DNA of 41,996 bases from CAZFVY01 sp964522665. GTDB taxonomy: Bacteria; Verrucomicrobiota; Verrucomicrobiia; Limisphaerales; CAZFVY01. Position 1 is the first letter of the stretch. Each line of letters opens with the position of its first letter. The notes under the pieces are model-generated. The model ran no database searches. It was not told the origin of the DNA and was given only the letters and a program-made list of their open reading frames with translations. The stretch spans positions 1 through 41,996 of the forward strand of contig CAZFVY010000058.1 of NCBI GenBank assembly GCA_964522665.1, given 5' to 3'. Of the stretch, positions 16,332 to 26,954 are shown one piece after another. A program made the translations under genes and the position numbers.

Positions 16332-17417
16332 CTAACGTTGAATGCGCGCGCTGCCGCCCTTCATGACATGCATCACTTCGTCCAACGTCACTTGCGAGGT
16401 GTCCCCGCGGGTCGTCTGGAGCAGGGCGCCGTGCGCGGCGCCGAAATCGACCACATCCTGCGGCTTCATCCCGGACAGGAAACCGTAGGCGATACCGCTC
16501 GAGAAACCGTCACCGCCACCCACGCGGTCTTCAATCTCCATGTCCTTGAATTGGCGGGCCTGATAGAAGGCGCCCTCGTACCACAAGATTCCGCCCCAAT
16601 TATTGATCAGGCCGCTCTTGACCTCCCGCAAGGTGGTGCAAACCGCTTTGACGTTGGGGTAAGCCTTGACGACCCGTTCGACCATGCGTTTGTAGTTCTC
16701 GACCGGCAGTTCCGAGAGATTGGCGTCGGTCCCTTCCACTTCAAAGCCGAGCACTTTTTGAAAATCTTCTTCGTTCCCGATCAACACTTGGACGAGCGGC
16801 GCAATGTCCTTCGTCGTCGCGATGGCCTTTTCGCTGCTCCACAGCTTGCTCCGGAAATTCAAGTCGTAGCTGGTGATCGTCCCGGCTTCATTGGCCGCGG
16901 TCAGCGCGGCTTTGACGGTGGCGGCGCAACTGTCCGACAGTGACGTGAAGATACCGCCGGTATGCAGCCAGCGGGCGCCGTCCTGCCCAAATACTTTCTG
17001 CCAATTGACGTCTTCCGGCTTCATCTGACTGGCGGAGGAGTGCCCACGATCGTACATCGTGACGCTCGCGCGAACGCCGGTGCCGACTTCGGTGAAATTC
17101 AAACCGACCCGGCTTTTGCGGCCGACGCCGTCGTATTTTTCCAGAGCCAGATTTGAGACATCGACGCCGACCGAACGGGCGTGGTTCAGGATGATGCGCG
17201 CGACATAGTTGTCGGGCAATTTGCTCAAAAAACCGCCGCGCATGCCGAGCCGCGCGCAGGCGTAGGCGACATTGAATTCGCCGCCGCCGACATCGACCTC
17301 GAGGGTCTTGGCGAATTCGATCCGTCCGTGCCCGGGCGGCGCCAGCCGCACCATGCATTCACCCAAAGCCAATACGTCGATTTTACACTTTGCCCCATCA
17401 CGCGCTTGAATTGCCAT
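16332..17417 (-). CDS. kdgK: PfkB-family sugar kinase, 2-keto-3-deoxygluconate kinase type
   Basis: A 361-residue ribokinase/PfkB-family kinase predicted to phosphorylate 2-keto-3-deoxygluconate at C6 in sugar-acid catabolism. Substrate-side GGGEFN is at 44-49. The anion-hole/catalytic motif near the C-terminus reads GGGDGFSSG with catalytic Asp303, instead of the usual GAGDAF; the GGGD form recurs in a KDG-kinase-like subfamily. The adjoining hexuronate-type MFS gene upstream on the same strand (195-nt gap) supports a sugar-acid substrate. ATG 17417 is preceded by a short AT-rich leader. Other ribokinase-family substrates such as fructose or gluconate derivatives cannot be excluded. Confidence 0.82.
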   Translation of the reverse strand: MAIQARDGAKCKIDVLALGECMVRLAPPGHGRIEFAKTLEVDVGGGEFNVAYACARLGMRGGFLSKLPDNYVARIILNHARSVGVDVSNLALEKYDGVGRKSRVGLNFTEVGTGVRASVTMYDRGHSSASQMKPEDVNWQKVFGQDGARWLHTGGIFTSLSDSCAATVKAALTAANEAGTITSYDLNFRSKLWSSEKAIATTKDIAPLVQVLIGNEEDFQKVLGFEVEGTDANLSELPVENYKRMVERVVKAYPNVKAVCTTLREVKSGLINNWGGILWYEGAFYQARQFKDMEIEDRVGGGDGFSSGIAYGFLSGMKPQDVVDFGAAHGALLQTTRGDTSQVTLDEVMHVMKGGSARIQR

Positions 17418-17612
17418 AAAGTCAGTAAGTCAGTTTCTAATCGTTGATGACGTAAAGGGTTGGCCAAGGTTCGCCCGGTGTCAAGCAGGCAAAGACCGTG
17501 CCGCAGTTCCGCCACGGACCAACCCCAGGCATCGGTATGCCCGTCGGTCTGCGGTCTCGATTGTCGAATGAATGCGGCGAGCCGGCGCCCGCTGAAAATC
17601 CCGCCCCGCGCG

Positions 17613-18881
17613 CTAGTTCACCTCGCGCCGCCTGGGCTGCGACTTGGGCAGGAGGAAGCAGAGCGCGGCGCCGAGGATTAGGCCGGACCCCAACACGGTG
17701 AAGGGAATGGTGATTCCGTGCGTGCGCTCTTTAAGCGCGCCAACGATGAATTGCCCCACGAAACCGCCCACGTTACCGATCGCGTTCACCAGGCCAATCA
17801 CCGCCCCGACTACGCGCGTCGGCATCGTCTCGCTTGGGATCGACCAGAAGGGAGCCAGCGCCGCGAACGGGCCTGGGATGGCGAAGCAAAGAAACGCGTA
17901 CGAAAGCCAGAACGAGGTATCCTTCAGCCAGACGCTCGCAATCAGGCAAATGCCGCTGACCCCGTACGCGAGCGCGGCGTGCCCGCGGCGTTCCCCGGTC
18001 CGGTCAGAACTGCGCGAATTCAGAATCATCAATACGGCGGCGACCAGATACGGCAGCGAGAAAAGCAGCCCCGATTGAAACGCCGTGAAGGTTCGGTTCT
18101 GGTTCTTGAATCCTTCGGTGAGGAACGTGTTGCAGCCATACGCGGCGCAGTTTTGCAAAAAATATACGGGGAGCATCACGAAAACGGCGGGCTGCAGGAA
18201 GGCCTGCCAAACCGGGGCGGGCTTTACCGGTTGCAACTGGTTCGCCTCCGCGGCGAGCGCCTTCTCCAGATATTCGCGCTCCTCGGTGGAAATCCATTTG
18301 GCCTGACTGGGTCGGTCGGCGATGTATTTTAACCAAACCGGCAGCCAAATGAACGGCAACGCCCCTTCGACGATGAGCATCGTTTGCCAGCCCCACTTGC
18401 CCAGCAGCGCCGCCGTAATCGGCGCCGAAAACGCGGCCGCCAGCGGCATGCAAAGATTCCAGTAGGCGTTCGCCCGCGCGCGTTCCTGCCGGGGGAACCA
18501 ATTCGTCAGCAGCACCAGCGTCGCCGGATACACTCCGCTTTCCGCCACCCCCAACATAAAGCGCATGAGTTCGAACTGCCCGAACGTTTTGACCAACCCG
18601 CAACCGACCGCGCAGACGCCCCAGAACACCAGGAAGATCGCGATCAATTTGCGCGCGCTCCAATGCTTGGCCCAATGTCCGCCCGGGATTTGCAGCGTGA
18701 CGTAGCCGAAAAAGAAGATGCCGCCGACGAACCCCTTCATTTTATCGTCCATCAGCAGGTCCTTCATCATCGTCGAAATATTCCGGTCCAGGGCGAGCGA
18801 AATATTCGTACGATCGATGAAAGAGATCGTGTACATGATCAGCGCCACGGGAATGATGCGCAACCAACGTTGTTCTCTCAT
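17613..18881 (-). CDS. MFS transporter, anion:cation symporter family (hexuronate/sugar-acid type)
   Basis: A 422-residue 12-helix MFS protein. MYTISFIDRTNISLAL in helix 1 is the signature of the ACS family (ExuT, GudP, phthalate and similar organic anion:H+ symporters). Further matches are GYVTLQIPGGHWAKHWSARK (loop 2/3) and RFMLGVAESGVYPATLVLLTNWFP (helix 4). The charged central loop lies at about 190-215. Together with the KDG kinase downstream it suggests import of a hexuronate, aldonate or aldarate. ATG 18881 is the family start. A 13-bp palindrome sits just upstream of the start. Confidence 0.87.
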   Translation of the reverse strand: MREQRWLRIIPVALIMYTISFIDRTNISLALDRNISTMMKDLLMDDKMKGFVGGIFFFGYVTLQIPGGHWAKHWSARKLIAIFLVFWGVCAVGCGLVKTFGQFELMRFMLGVAESGVYPATLVLLTNWFPRQERARANAYWNLCMPLAAAFSAPITAALLGKWGWQTMLIVEGALPFIWLPVWLKYIADRPSQAKWISTEEREYLEKALAAEANQLQPVKPAPVWQAFLQPAVFVMLPVYFLQNCAAYGCNTFLTEGFKNQNRTFTAFQSGLLFSLPYLVAAVLMILNSRSSDRTGERRGHAALAYGVSGICLIASVWLKDTSFWLSYAFLCFAIPGPFAALAPFWSIPSETMPTRVVGAVIGLVNAIGNVGGFVGQFIVGALKERTHGITIPFTVLGSGLILGAALCFLLPKSQPRRREVN

Positions 18882-19223
18882 ATAATGCCTGGGAAGCGCG
18901 TCGTTCTTACCAATGGCATTGGGCAGTGTCGATAATATTCCCCGCTGCCGCGGAATAAATTGGCAGCGCCGTCAGAAACGTCGAAATCTGGCTGACCCGC
19001 CAGGATTGCTACCGCGTAGATACCGATGGTGTGGCGAGGCGGTCGAGCCTTGGCGGGTGTCTTGGTTAACGCCGGTCGGACCGGAGAGCGAAGAAGAATT
19101 GTTGGTACTCTACGAGGCCCGGCGCGGGACGTAAGTCGCCGCGACGCACAAATTTCACTCCCTGGGGTTTTCCGGCCGCGCCGTAGTTCGCCCTGAAAAA
19201 ATCTCAGCGAACGCCTCTTCCGC
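18882..19223. other. Intergenic region upstream of the sugar-acid transporter
   Basis: About 340 bases without a supported gene. A rightward 73-codon frame at 18913-19134 has no recognisable product. The part next to the transporter carries a possible leftward promoter (TTTATT, 16 nt, TATTAT) just before the palindrome described separately. Confidence 0.4.
18910..18922. promoter_or_regulatory. 13-bp palindrome, possible operator for the transporter gene
   Basis: CCAATG-G-CATTGG is a perfect inverted repeat with a 1-nt centre, 29 nt upstream of the transporter ATG. It lies just downstream of a TATTAT -10-like box in the leftward direction, where a repressor would block elongation. Regulators of sugar-acid genes often use such short palindromes, but no regulator gene is adjacent. 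Confidence 0.35.
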
Positions 19224-19937
19224 TCACGAGCCCGACAGAGCGTTGAGTGGCGGCTCCGTGTCTCCGAGCGAAATGAGGCGGTCGCTTAAATCATTCAATG
19301 CTTTGCGCGCCACTTCGAACCGTTCCGCGAGCGTGTCGAAGATGTCGGCCAGCGCGTACCGTTTCGCGAGTCGATGATAGCTGGCCGCGCGAAAATTAGC
19401 TCGTCCGAGGCTTTCGTAATACCTCAGGTCCGGGAATCCCCGCCGTTCGGAACGGTAGCGCACCCGCTCAGGAAACACGCCCGAGATGAACAGCGAATGA
19501 TTCCCGATGTGCGCCCGAATCAAAAAACCGGAGCGGTCATCCGCGGTCTCCAACGCGGCCATCATCTCAAAAAAGTAGTCGAGCGGCGCGGCTTGGCCCG
19601 GGACCACGCACCGGCTCCGGTCCGCCTGGGAAAATTCTGCCAGGACTTCCGCCACATAGTCCGCCACGGAGCGATCTTCAATCCCGGCGCGCCGCAATAC
19701 GCGGCGCACCAGGATATAGAAATAGAAGTGGGAAGAAAGGCGGAGGCAGCGGTTTTGTTCCAAGAGAGCCTGAAACAGCGCCTCGTCGTCCAAAATCAAG
19801 TCCCGGGTGTTTTCATCGGCGAGCAGTTTCACGAGGCACTCGGCTCCGCCGGTCTTTCCCCCGAGCACTGCCACGATGAAATCGACATCCTCCGCGGTAA
19901 ATCGGACCCGGCAGTTCGGTTGAATGACATTCATCAT
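19224..19937 (-). CDS. Conserved hypothetical protein
   Basis: A 237-residue soluble protein of unknown function. It begins MMNVIQPNCRVRFTAEDVDFI and is mostly helical. Notable stretches are SSHFYFYILVRRVLRRAGIE (about 69-88), PLDYFFEMMAAL (about 118-129) and FLIRAHIGNHSLFISGVFP (about 139-157). I recall close relatives in verrucomicrobial genomes, also unannotated. No signal peptide, membrane segment or catalytic motif is recognised. ATG 19937 is the only sensible start. It stands alone, with large gaps on both sides. Confidence 0.72.
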   Translation of the reverse strand: MMNVIQPNCRVRFTAEDVDFIVAVLGGKTGGAECLVKLLADENTRDLILDDEALFQALLEQNRCLRLSSHFYFYILVRRVLRRAGIEDRSVADYVAEVLAEFSQADRSRCVVPGQAAPLDYFFEMMAALETADDRSGFLIRAHIGNHSLFISGVFPERVRYRSERRGFPDLRYYESLGRANFRAASYHRLAKRYALADIFDTLAERFEVARKALNDLSDRLISLGDTEPPLNALSGS

Positions 19938-20570
19938 AAGCCCGTAACCGTCCCCCGACGCCTTTGAGTTGGTCCGTCGTCCGCTCTTATCACGATAATT
20001 TGCATAGCAGGTTCGGTTCCAGTTTCCAACAAGTTGCGTTTTCGGCCAAAACAGGCCGCTTTGCCGGCGCTTTCTCGACCGTTTGGGGGTTCCGTGAGCT
20101 TCAGGAACTGGAATGGACGCGTTTTTGCTGGCTCATTTTTGACAATCCGGCCAGACCGTGCCAGGGACCCTGAAATCTCTCGTCGGTTCAAACCTTCCGA
20201 CGAGCGCTGCCTTTAACTCGAACATTGGCCATAGGGCCAGGGTCGAATTTGGACTGCGGTGGCAAGCGCAGCGCGACACCGCTTTGGTCGGGGGCATCGC
20301 TTTGCCAACGACCAGTCGTCCCGGGAAAGCGGCGTCGGCGCTTCGCTCTCCCGTCTGCACTCAGCGCCGGCGCGGCGGTTGTGAACCAGGGCCGAGCCGA
20401 AGCTGCCAGCGAAGGCTGGGCCCCCGCCGTCCATTGGCGGCGGTCGCCAGCGTCCGACTCACGATTCGATGGCGCGGCGGCGGGAAAATTTGTCATTGAA
20501 TTCCGCCCGATTCGCGACACCATCCGCCTTCGCTTGGCGTCTCGGTTGAGACGGAAGGCGGATCAATTTC
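19938..20570. other. Intergenic region upstream of aspS
   Basis: About 630 bases without a supported gene. It holds one diverged copy of the repeat family (20249-20360) and, further right, a GC-rich inverted repeat around 20430-20450 (CCGCC/GGCGG). Several frames are open only because the repeat lacks stops. The last 50 bases lead into aspS. Confidence 0.5.
20249..20360. repeat. Single diverged copy of the dispersed repeat, left of aspS
   Basis: The first 39 bases (20249-20287) are identical to 22406-22444, the start of the tandem array. They include the imperfect palindrome GCGGTG...CACCGC. The rest is recognisably related but diverged: for example GGGAAAGCGGCGTCGGCG here against GCCGAAAGCGTCGTCGTCG in the array. 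Same orientation as the array beyond aspS. Confidence 0.75.
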
Positions 20571-22370
<1,800 letters not shown>

Positions 22371-22405
22371 CCGCCGCCGGTCGGCCGCTGCGTGCCCCTC
22401 GCAAC

Positions 22406-22874
22406 TTGGACTGCGGTGGCAAGCGCAGCGCGACACCGCTTTGGGCGCCGAACACGCGGTCGTACCCGCGTGGCCGGCCGAAAGCGTCGTCGTCGCTACG
22501 CTCTGCCGACGCACTCCATGGCGCGCGGCAACCTTCGGGCCGTTTCCCCTTGGAGTGCGGTGGCAAGCGCAGCGCGACACCGCTTTGGGCGCCGAACGCG
22601 CGGTCGTACCCGCATGGCTGGTCGAAAGCGTCGTCGTCGCTACGCTGTGCCGACGCACTCCAAGGCGCGCTGCAACCTTCGGGCCGTTGTTCCTTGGAGT
22701 GCGGTGGCAAGCGCAGCGCGACACCGCTTTGGGCGCCGAACGCACGGTCGTACCCGCATGGCCGGTCGAAAGCGTCGTCGTCGCTACGCTCTGCCGACGC
22801 ACTCCAAGGCGCGCGGCAACCTTCGGGCCGTTGTTCCTTGGAGTGCGGTGGCAAGCGCAGCGCGACACCGCTGT
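22406..22874. repeat. Tandem array of 144-bp units with palindromic substructure
   Basis: The core GCGGTGGCAAGCGCAGCGCG recurs at 22413, 22557, 22701 and 22845: an exact 144-bp period with three full units and a partial fourth, and no indels between units. Each unit has an imperfect hairpin GCGGTG...CACCGC, an AGCGT...ACGCT hairpin, and across later unit junctions a perfect 11-bp inverted repeat GCACTCCAAGG/CCTTGGAGTGC (22655-22665 with 22692-22702; 22799-22809 with 22836-22846). Because 144 is a multiple of 3 and the unit lacks stops in at least five frames, long open frames cross the array; they are not taken as genes. It begins 35 nt after the aspS stop. Confidence 0.9.
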
Positions 22875-22979
22875 CGTGCGACATGCCACAAAGTAAATTG
22901 CAACACCCTCATGCCGCGGTCTGTACCCCTGCGCCGCACGATGTCTTTCAAATCGTGGTCGCCTACGTGCCTGGCGAAT

Positions 22980-23327
22980 TTATATTCCGAGACACGAGCG
23001 TACCGCGTTCTCGATCCTGGCGAGCGCTTCCGGACCCAATCTGCCTGCCCGCGGGCCGACAAATCGATTTGGGTCGAGCGAGCGAAGTTGAAAACAGAGG
23101 AAAACCGTTTCCATCGGCAAGCCGCTCTCCGACGTTGAAACTCTAACGTTGGTCGGGTAATCGCGTCTGAGATTTTCGCCTTTGGTCCCGACGACCACAG
23201 TTACGACGAGTGGAAGGCGATTGATTGCGTCGCTGGACAGTACTAATACCGGACGGCGGCCCGCCTGCTCCCGGCCCTGAACAGGATTCAGATCCACGAG
23301 GAAGATGTCGCCTCGTTGGACACTCAT
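22980..23327 (-). CDS. MazF/PemK-family mRNA interferase toxin
   Basis: A 115-residue toxin of the MazF/PemK/Kid fold, expected to cleave mRNA at short sequence motifs. MSVQRGDIFLVDLNPVQGRE, RRPVLVLSSDAINRLPLVVT and LPMETVFLCFQLRSLDPNRF are characteristic: the QRG(D) loop, the conserved P-V-L-V-L strand, and the ET...Q..(S/T)LD segment. It is full-length and looks intact. Its start overlaps the stop of the upstream antitoxin gene by 4 nt (ATGA type), the standard coupled arrangement. Confidence 0.92.
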   Translation of the reverse strand: MSVQRGDIFLVDLNPVQGREQAGRRPVLVLSSDAINRLPLVVTVVVGTKGENLRRDYPTNVRVSTSESGLPMETVFLCFQLRSLDPNRFVGPRAGRLGPEALARIENAVRSCLGI

Positions 23328-23563
23328 CGGCCTTTTGCCAGGCCGTCTGATTCGGCGGCGTCGAATTCTGTATTGATGCGAGCCAATTCATCTTGGATTT
23401 GCGCATCGGCGGCCATGGCCGAAAGCTCGGCGTCCCAATGCTCATGTGGCGACGTTAGATTCTCGCGGAGGCGATGCACGAGGCGTTCCAAGAGAACCAA
23501 CTGCGCGTCGGGCGCCAACTGATTGAATTGTAGCTCGATTTGGTCGCTGGTCGAAGCCGTCAT
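23324..23563 (-). CDS. Antitoxin of the MazF-type pair
   Basis: A 79-residue acidic helical protein (MTASTSDQIELQFNQLAPDA onward, ending AESDGLAKGR) immediately upstream of the toxin. Size, charge and the 4-nt overlap identify it as the cognate antitoxin. It does not show an obvious AbrB/MazE N-terminus. The QLAPDAQLVLLERLVHRLRE helix followed by an acidic tail resembles short addiction-module antitoxins paired with MazF-like toxins. Starts at 23563 or 23578 are both possible. Antitoxins usually repress their own operon; no operator was recognised. Confidence 0.8.
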   Translation of the reverse strand: MTASTSDQIELQFNQLAPDAQLVLLERLVHRLRENLTSPHEHWDAELSAMAADAQIQDELARINTEFDAAESDGLAKGR

Positions 23564-23626
23564 AAACTCTGAGAGCACTCTGCCGCATTTCGACCGCTTG
23601 TCAACGCCGCGGCGCGCGGCGCCGCC

Positions 23627-23680
23627 GCATGCCGGGCCACCGAAAGCGTTGTCGTCGCTGCGACCTTCCGCCTGAGCTGC
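23627..23680. repeat. Degenerate copy of the dispersed repeat, right of the toxin-antitoxin pair
   Basis: GCATGCCGGGCCACCGAAAG and the following GTTGTCGTCGCTGCG correspond to the second half of the 144-bp unit (GCATGGCCGGTCGAAAGCGT, then CGTCGTCGCTACG), with scattered substitutions and small indels. Same orientation as the array. Confidence 0.6.
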
Positions 23681-23804
23681 GCTTCGGCGCCGCTTAGTGT
23701 CTCAGTTCAGGAGGCGGAGCCCACAACTTTGCCATCGACTGAGCGCGGATGAATTACGATAGCCGAGAGTCCTTGATTGCATGAACTTCAAAATTCGATT
23801 CACT

Positions 23805-24233
23805 CTACCCGAAGGCTTTCTGAAACGCCAAATAGAACAACGAGAGGATCCCGAAGATGATCCCCACGGCGAACACAAATACTAGAACTCCAAGGACAGC
23901 TAGAAATGGCCAATAGAGCCACTTTGGCAGACTCCCAAAATTTGCGTAGAAGACTTGTCGCTGAAGTGGGGACATCAGCGTGGGATCAATTTCGCCCGCC
24001 GTGAACCTCCTTCGAACCTCGTTTCTGATTCTCCTGTCGAAGAAGACTCGGAGTGGCGTCAAAACGATCAAACATCCGGACCAACCGACGGCAAAGCAAA
24101 GGACAAGGATTCTTCCGAGACCGTCGTAAGTGAAGGCCTCGTTGGTTCCATCGAGGAAACGGCAGAGTGCTAGGCCGATAAATGATGCTCCAGCGATCTG
24201 AAGAATTAGCTTCCATGTAATCAATTTGCTCAT
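23805..24233 (-). CDS. Hypothetical membrane protein
   Basis: A 142-residue protein with three or four predicted membrane segments: about 8-24 (LILQIAGASFIGLALC), 41-60 (RILVLCFAVGWSGCLIVLTP) and 108-137 (LYWPFLAVLGVLVFVFAVGI onward). The central cytoplasmic loop is basic (FFDRRIRNEVRRRF). No family was recognised. The gene and its surroundings are visibly lower in GC than the rest of the window. With the toxin-antitoxin pair and repeats next door, this suggests an acquired segment. Confidence 0.65.
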   Translation of the reverse strand: MSKLITWKLILQIAGASFIGLALCRFLDGTNEAFTYDGLGRILVLCFAVGWSGCLIVLTPLRVFFDRRIRNEVRRRFTAGEIDPTLMSPLQRQVFYANFGSLPKWLYWPFLAVLGVLVFVFAVGIIFGILSLFYLAFQKAFG

Positions 24234-24488
24234 GCGGGACTTAACTCAACCGGCGTGGGTAAGACATCGATTCTTGAGCGTATCCGACGAGGATTCTGAC
24301 GAAACCGTGCCGTTTCTACTCGGAGCCGTATCTGGATTCAGTAGTGTAACTTAGGTCGGAGTTGGATCGACACCACATCCTCGGGCGCTAATGCGACCCA
24401 AGATCCCAAGTTGGAGACCTCGCCTCGGAACATCATCTATTTGGCTCCATTCGACTCCCATAGGATAGCAACAAAGGACAAAACTCAA

Positions 24489-26954
24489 TCATTTCAAAAC
24501 CCGCTCCCTCTTCGGATCATACGGCGCCTGAAGGTGCGCGTAGGCGGCGTAGCGGCGGGGGCCGATGTTGATCTCGTAATTGCCGGATTTGACGAATTCG
24601 GCGTCCACGCCGTCCGGGTGGCTGACGTAGCCCATGCCCACGGCGGCGCCGAGGGTGTGGCCGTAGGAGCCGGAGGTGGTGTAGCCGACCGGTTTGCCGT
24701 TGCGATAGATCGGCTCGCTGCCCCAAAGGACCGGGGCTGAGTCTTCGAGGACAAAGATGGCGAGACGGCGGGTGACGCCGCCGGTTTTCTGTTTTAGAAG
24801 GCGGTCTTTGCCGAGAAAGGTCTTGGTCCAATCGATGGCGAACCCGAGGCCGGCTTCGATCGCGGTGTCGTCGGACGAAAGTTCGGCGCCCCAGGCGCGA
24901 TAGCCTTTCTCCAGGCGGAGCGAATTGATGGCGTAATGGCCGGCGTTGGCGACGCCCATGTCTTTTCCGGCGGCCATGAGCGTGTCATAGACGGCGACGG
25001 CCTGGTCGGTGGCGACGTGCAATTCCCAGCCGAGTTCGCCGACGTAGGTCATGCGGGCGGCGCGGACGCGGGTCATGCCGACGTCGATCACTTTGGTCAT
25101 CCAGAACGGAAACGCCTCGTTCGAGAGGTCGGCGTCGCTGACGCGGTTGAGCAGGGCGCGCGAATTCGGCCCCATGACGCTGATGACGGAGGAGGCGCTG
25201 GTGACGTCGGTAAGTTCGGCGCGCTCGCCGCGACGGAGATTGCGGAGAATCCAGTCGAAATCACGGACTGCTTGGGCCGTGCCGGAGATGAGCAGGTATT
25301 CGTGGTCGCCGAGGCGGATCAGGGTGAGATCGCTTTCGAAGCCGCCGCGCTGATTGAACATGCCGGTATAGACGGCCCGGCCGACGGGGACATCGACGTT
25401 CGCGCCGCAGAGGCGTTGCAGGACATTCGCCACGTCGCCGCCTTTGAAGACGAATTTCGAGAATGCCGTTTGATCGAAGATGGCGACATTTTCCCGCGCG
25501 GCCCGGTGCTCGGCGGCGTGGCAGTCGAACCAATTCTGCCGGCCGAAGGAATAAACCATCTTGGGTTTGACGTCCTTGCGCGCAAACCAGTTGGGCCGTT
25601 CCCAAGCGCTCTTGACGCCGAAGCAGGCGCCTTGCGCGGCCAATCGGTCGTGCAACGGCCCGCGGCGCAGCCCGCGGCCGGTCTCGAACTCGCGGTTGGG
25701 CCATGCCATTTGATAGTGCAGGCCCAGAACCTCGGTGACGCGCTCGCGGAGGAAGGCGCGGTTATTCGCCCAGCGGCCGAACCGCCGGACATCGACCGAC
25801 CAGAGATCCATCGTCGGCTGGCCGGCGATCATCCATTCGGCCAGATACTTCCCGGCGCCACCCGCGCTGGCGATGCCGACGGAATTGAACCCGGCGGCGA
25901 CAAACAGGTTTTTGACCTCGGGCGTTTCGCCCATGAGAAAATTATTGTCCGGCGTGAAGCTCTCGGGGCCGTTCACGAATTTCGCGAAGCCGCATTTTTT
26001 GAGCGCCGGAATGCGCCAGCGGCCGGCGGCGAGCGGTTGCTTGTATTTTTCCCAATCGGGTTCGAGGAGTTGGAAGGAAAAGTTCTCGGGGATTTTGGGC
26101 ACGAGCCACGGCTTGGTGTATTTCTGGAACGCGCCGAGCATGATGCCCTTGCCTTCTCCCCGGAAGTAGATGGCGAGGTCGGGATCACGCCCGAGCGGCA
26201 ATTCGTCGTACGCTCCCTCAATGTCCTCGGTGACGACGTAGTGGTGCTCGACCGGAAAGAGCGGCAGATTCACGCCACAACGAAGACCGATTTCGCGCGC
26301 CCACATGCCGCCCGTGATGACCACGTATTGGGCCTTGATCTGTCCCGCGGAAGTGGTCACGCCGGTGACTTGGCCGTGCCGATGCTCAATGTCGAGCACG
26401 CGGACGTTTTCGAAAACCCGAGCCCCGCGGCTGACGGCGCCCTTGGCCAGCGCGAGCGGGACTTCCTTGGGAATTACTTTTCCGTCGTGGGGCAGCCACG
26501 CGGCGCCGAGCAGGTCACTGCTTCGAATCAGCGGCCAGCGTTCCTTCGCTTCGTCGGCGCTGATCATGGTGGCCTCGACGCCGAAGAGTTCCGCCATCGC
26601 GCAAGTCCGTTGGAGCTGGATCATGCGCTCCTTCGATTTGCCGACGATCACGCTGCCGACTTGTTTCCAACCGATGTCGTGCCCGGTCTCCTTGGCCAAA
26701 CCGGCGTAAAGCTCGGCGCTGTATTGATTGATGCGGGTCATGCTGGTGGTGGTCCGCAATCGTCCAACCATTCCCGCCGCGTGCCAGGTGGTGCCGCCGC
26801 CGAGTTTGTTTTGCTCGAGGAGCACGACGTCCGGCCAGCCCAGACGGGTCAAATGATACGCCACGCTGGCGCCGACGATGCCGCCGCCCAGGATCAGGAC
26901 TTTGGCGTCCATCGGCAAACGTTGAGCCGCCGCGGGAGTTTGTGTTGTCTTCAT
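24489..26954 (-). CDS. FAD-dependent oxidoreductase fused to a GcvT/aminomethyltransferase domain (dimethylglycine/sarcosine dehydrogenase type)
   Basis: An 821-residue, two-part enzyme. The N-terminal DAO domain (about 17-375) has the Rossmann FAD motif VLILGGGIVGASVAYHL and an N-terminal GGGTTWHAAGMVG stretch where FAD is covalently held in relatives. A short FAO_M linker follows (about 380-435). The C-terminal GcvT and GcvT_C domains (about 440-815) include YVGELGWELHV and KGYRAWGAELSSDD and should bind tetrahydrofolate. The family oxidatively demethylates dimethylglycine, sarcosine or related N-methyl amino acids and passes the C1 unit to folate. The exact substrate cannot be read here. 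The start is ATG 26954; M15 (MDAKVLILGG) is an alternative. It diverges from phnW. Confidence 0.9.
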   Translation of the reverse strand: MKTTQTPAAAQRLPMDAKVLILGGGIVGASVAYHLTRLGWPDVVLLEQNKLGGGTTWHAAGMVGRLRTTTSMTRINQYSAELYAGLAKETGHDIGWKQVGSVIVGKSKERMIQLQRTCAMAELFGVEATMISADEAKERWPLIRSSDLLGAAWLPHDGKVIPKEVPLALAKGAVSRGARVFENVRVLDIEHRHGQVTGVTTSAGQIKAQYVVITGGMWAREIGLRCGVNLPLFPVEHHYVVTEDIEGAYDELPLGRDPDLAIYFRGEGKGIMLGAFQKYTKPWLVPKIPENFSFQLLEPDWEKYKQPLAAGRWRIPALKKCGFAKFVNGPESFTPDNNFLMGETPEVKNLFVAAGFNSVGIASAGGAGKYLAEWMIAGQPTMDLWSVDVRRFGRWANNRAFLRERVTEVLGLHYQMAWPNREFETGRGLRRGPLHDRLAAQGACFGVKSAWERPNWFARKDVKPKMVYSFGRQNWFDCHAAEHRAARENVAIFDQTAFSKFVFKGGDVANVLQRLCGANVDVPVGRAVYTGMFNQRGGFESDLTLIRLGDHEYLLISGTAQAVRDFDWILRNLRRGERAELTDVTSASSVISVMGPNSRALLNRVSDADLSNEAFPFWMTKVIDVGMTRVRAARMTYVGELGWELHVATDQAVAVYDTLMAAGKDMGVANAGHYAINSLRLEKGYRAWGAELSSDDTAIEAGLGFAIDWTKTFLGKDRLLKQKTGGVTRRLAIFVLEDSAPVLWGSEPIYRNGKPVGYTTSGSYGHTLGAAVGMGYVSHPDGVDAEFVKSGNYEINIGPRRYAAYAHLQAPYDPKRERVLK

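Noticed and set aside
22406..22874. CRISPR array
   Set aside because: The whole 144-bp unit repeats, with no short repeat alternating with unique spacers, and no cas genes are present.
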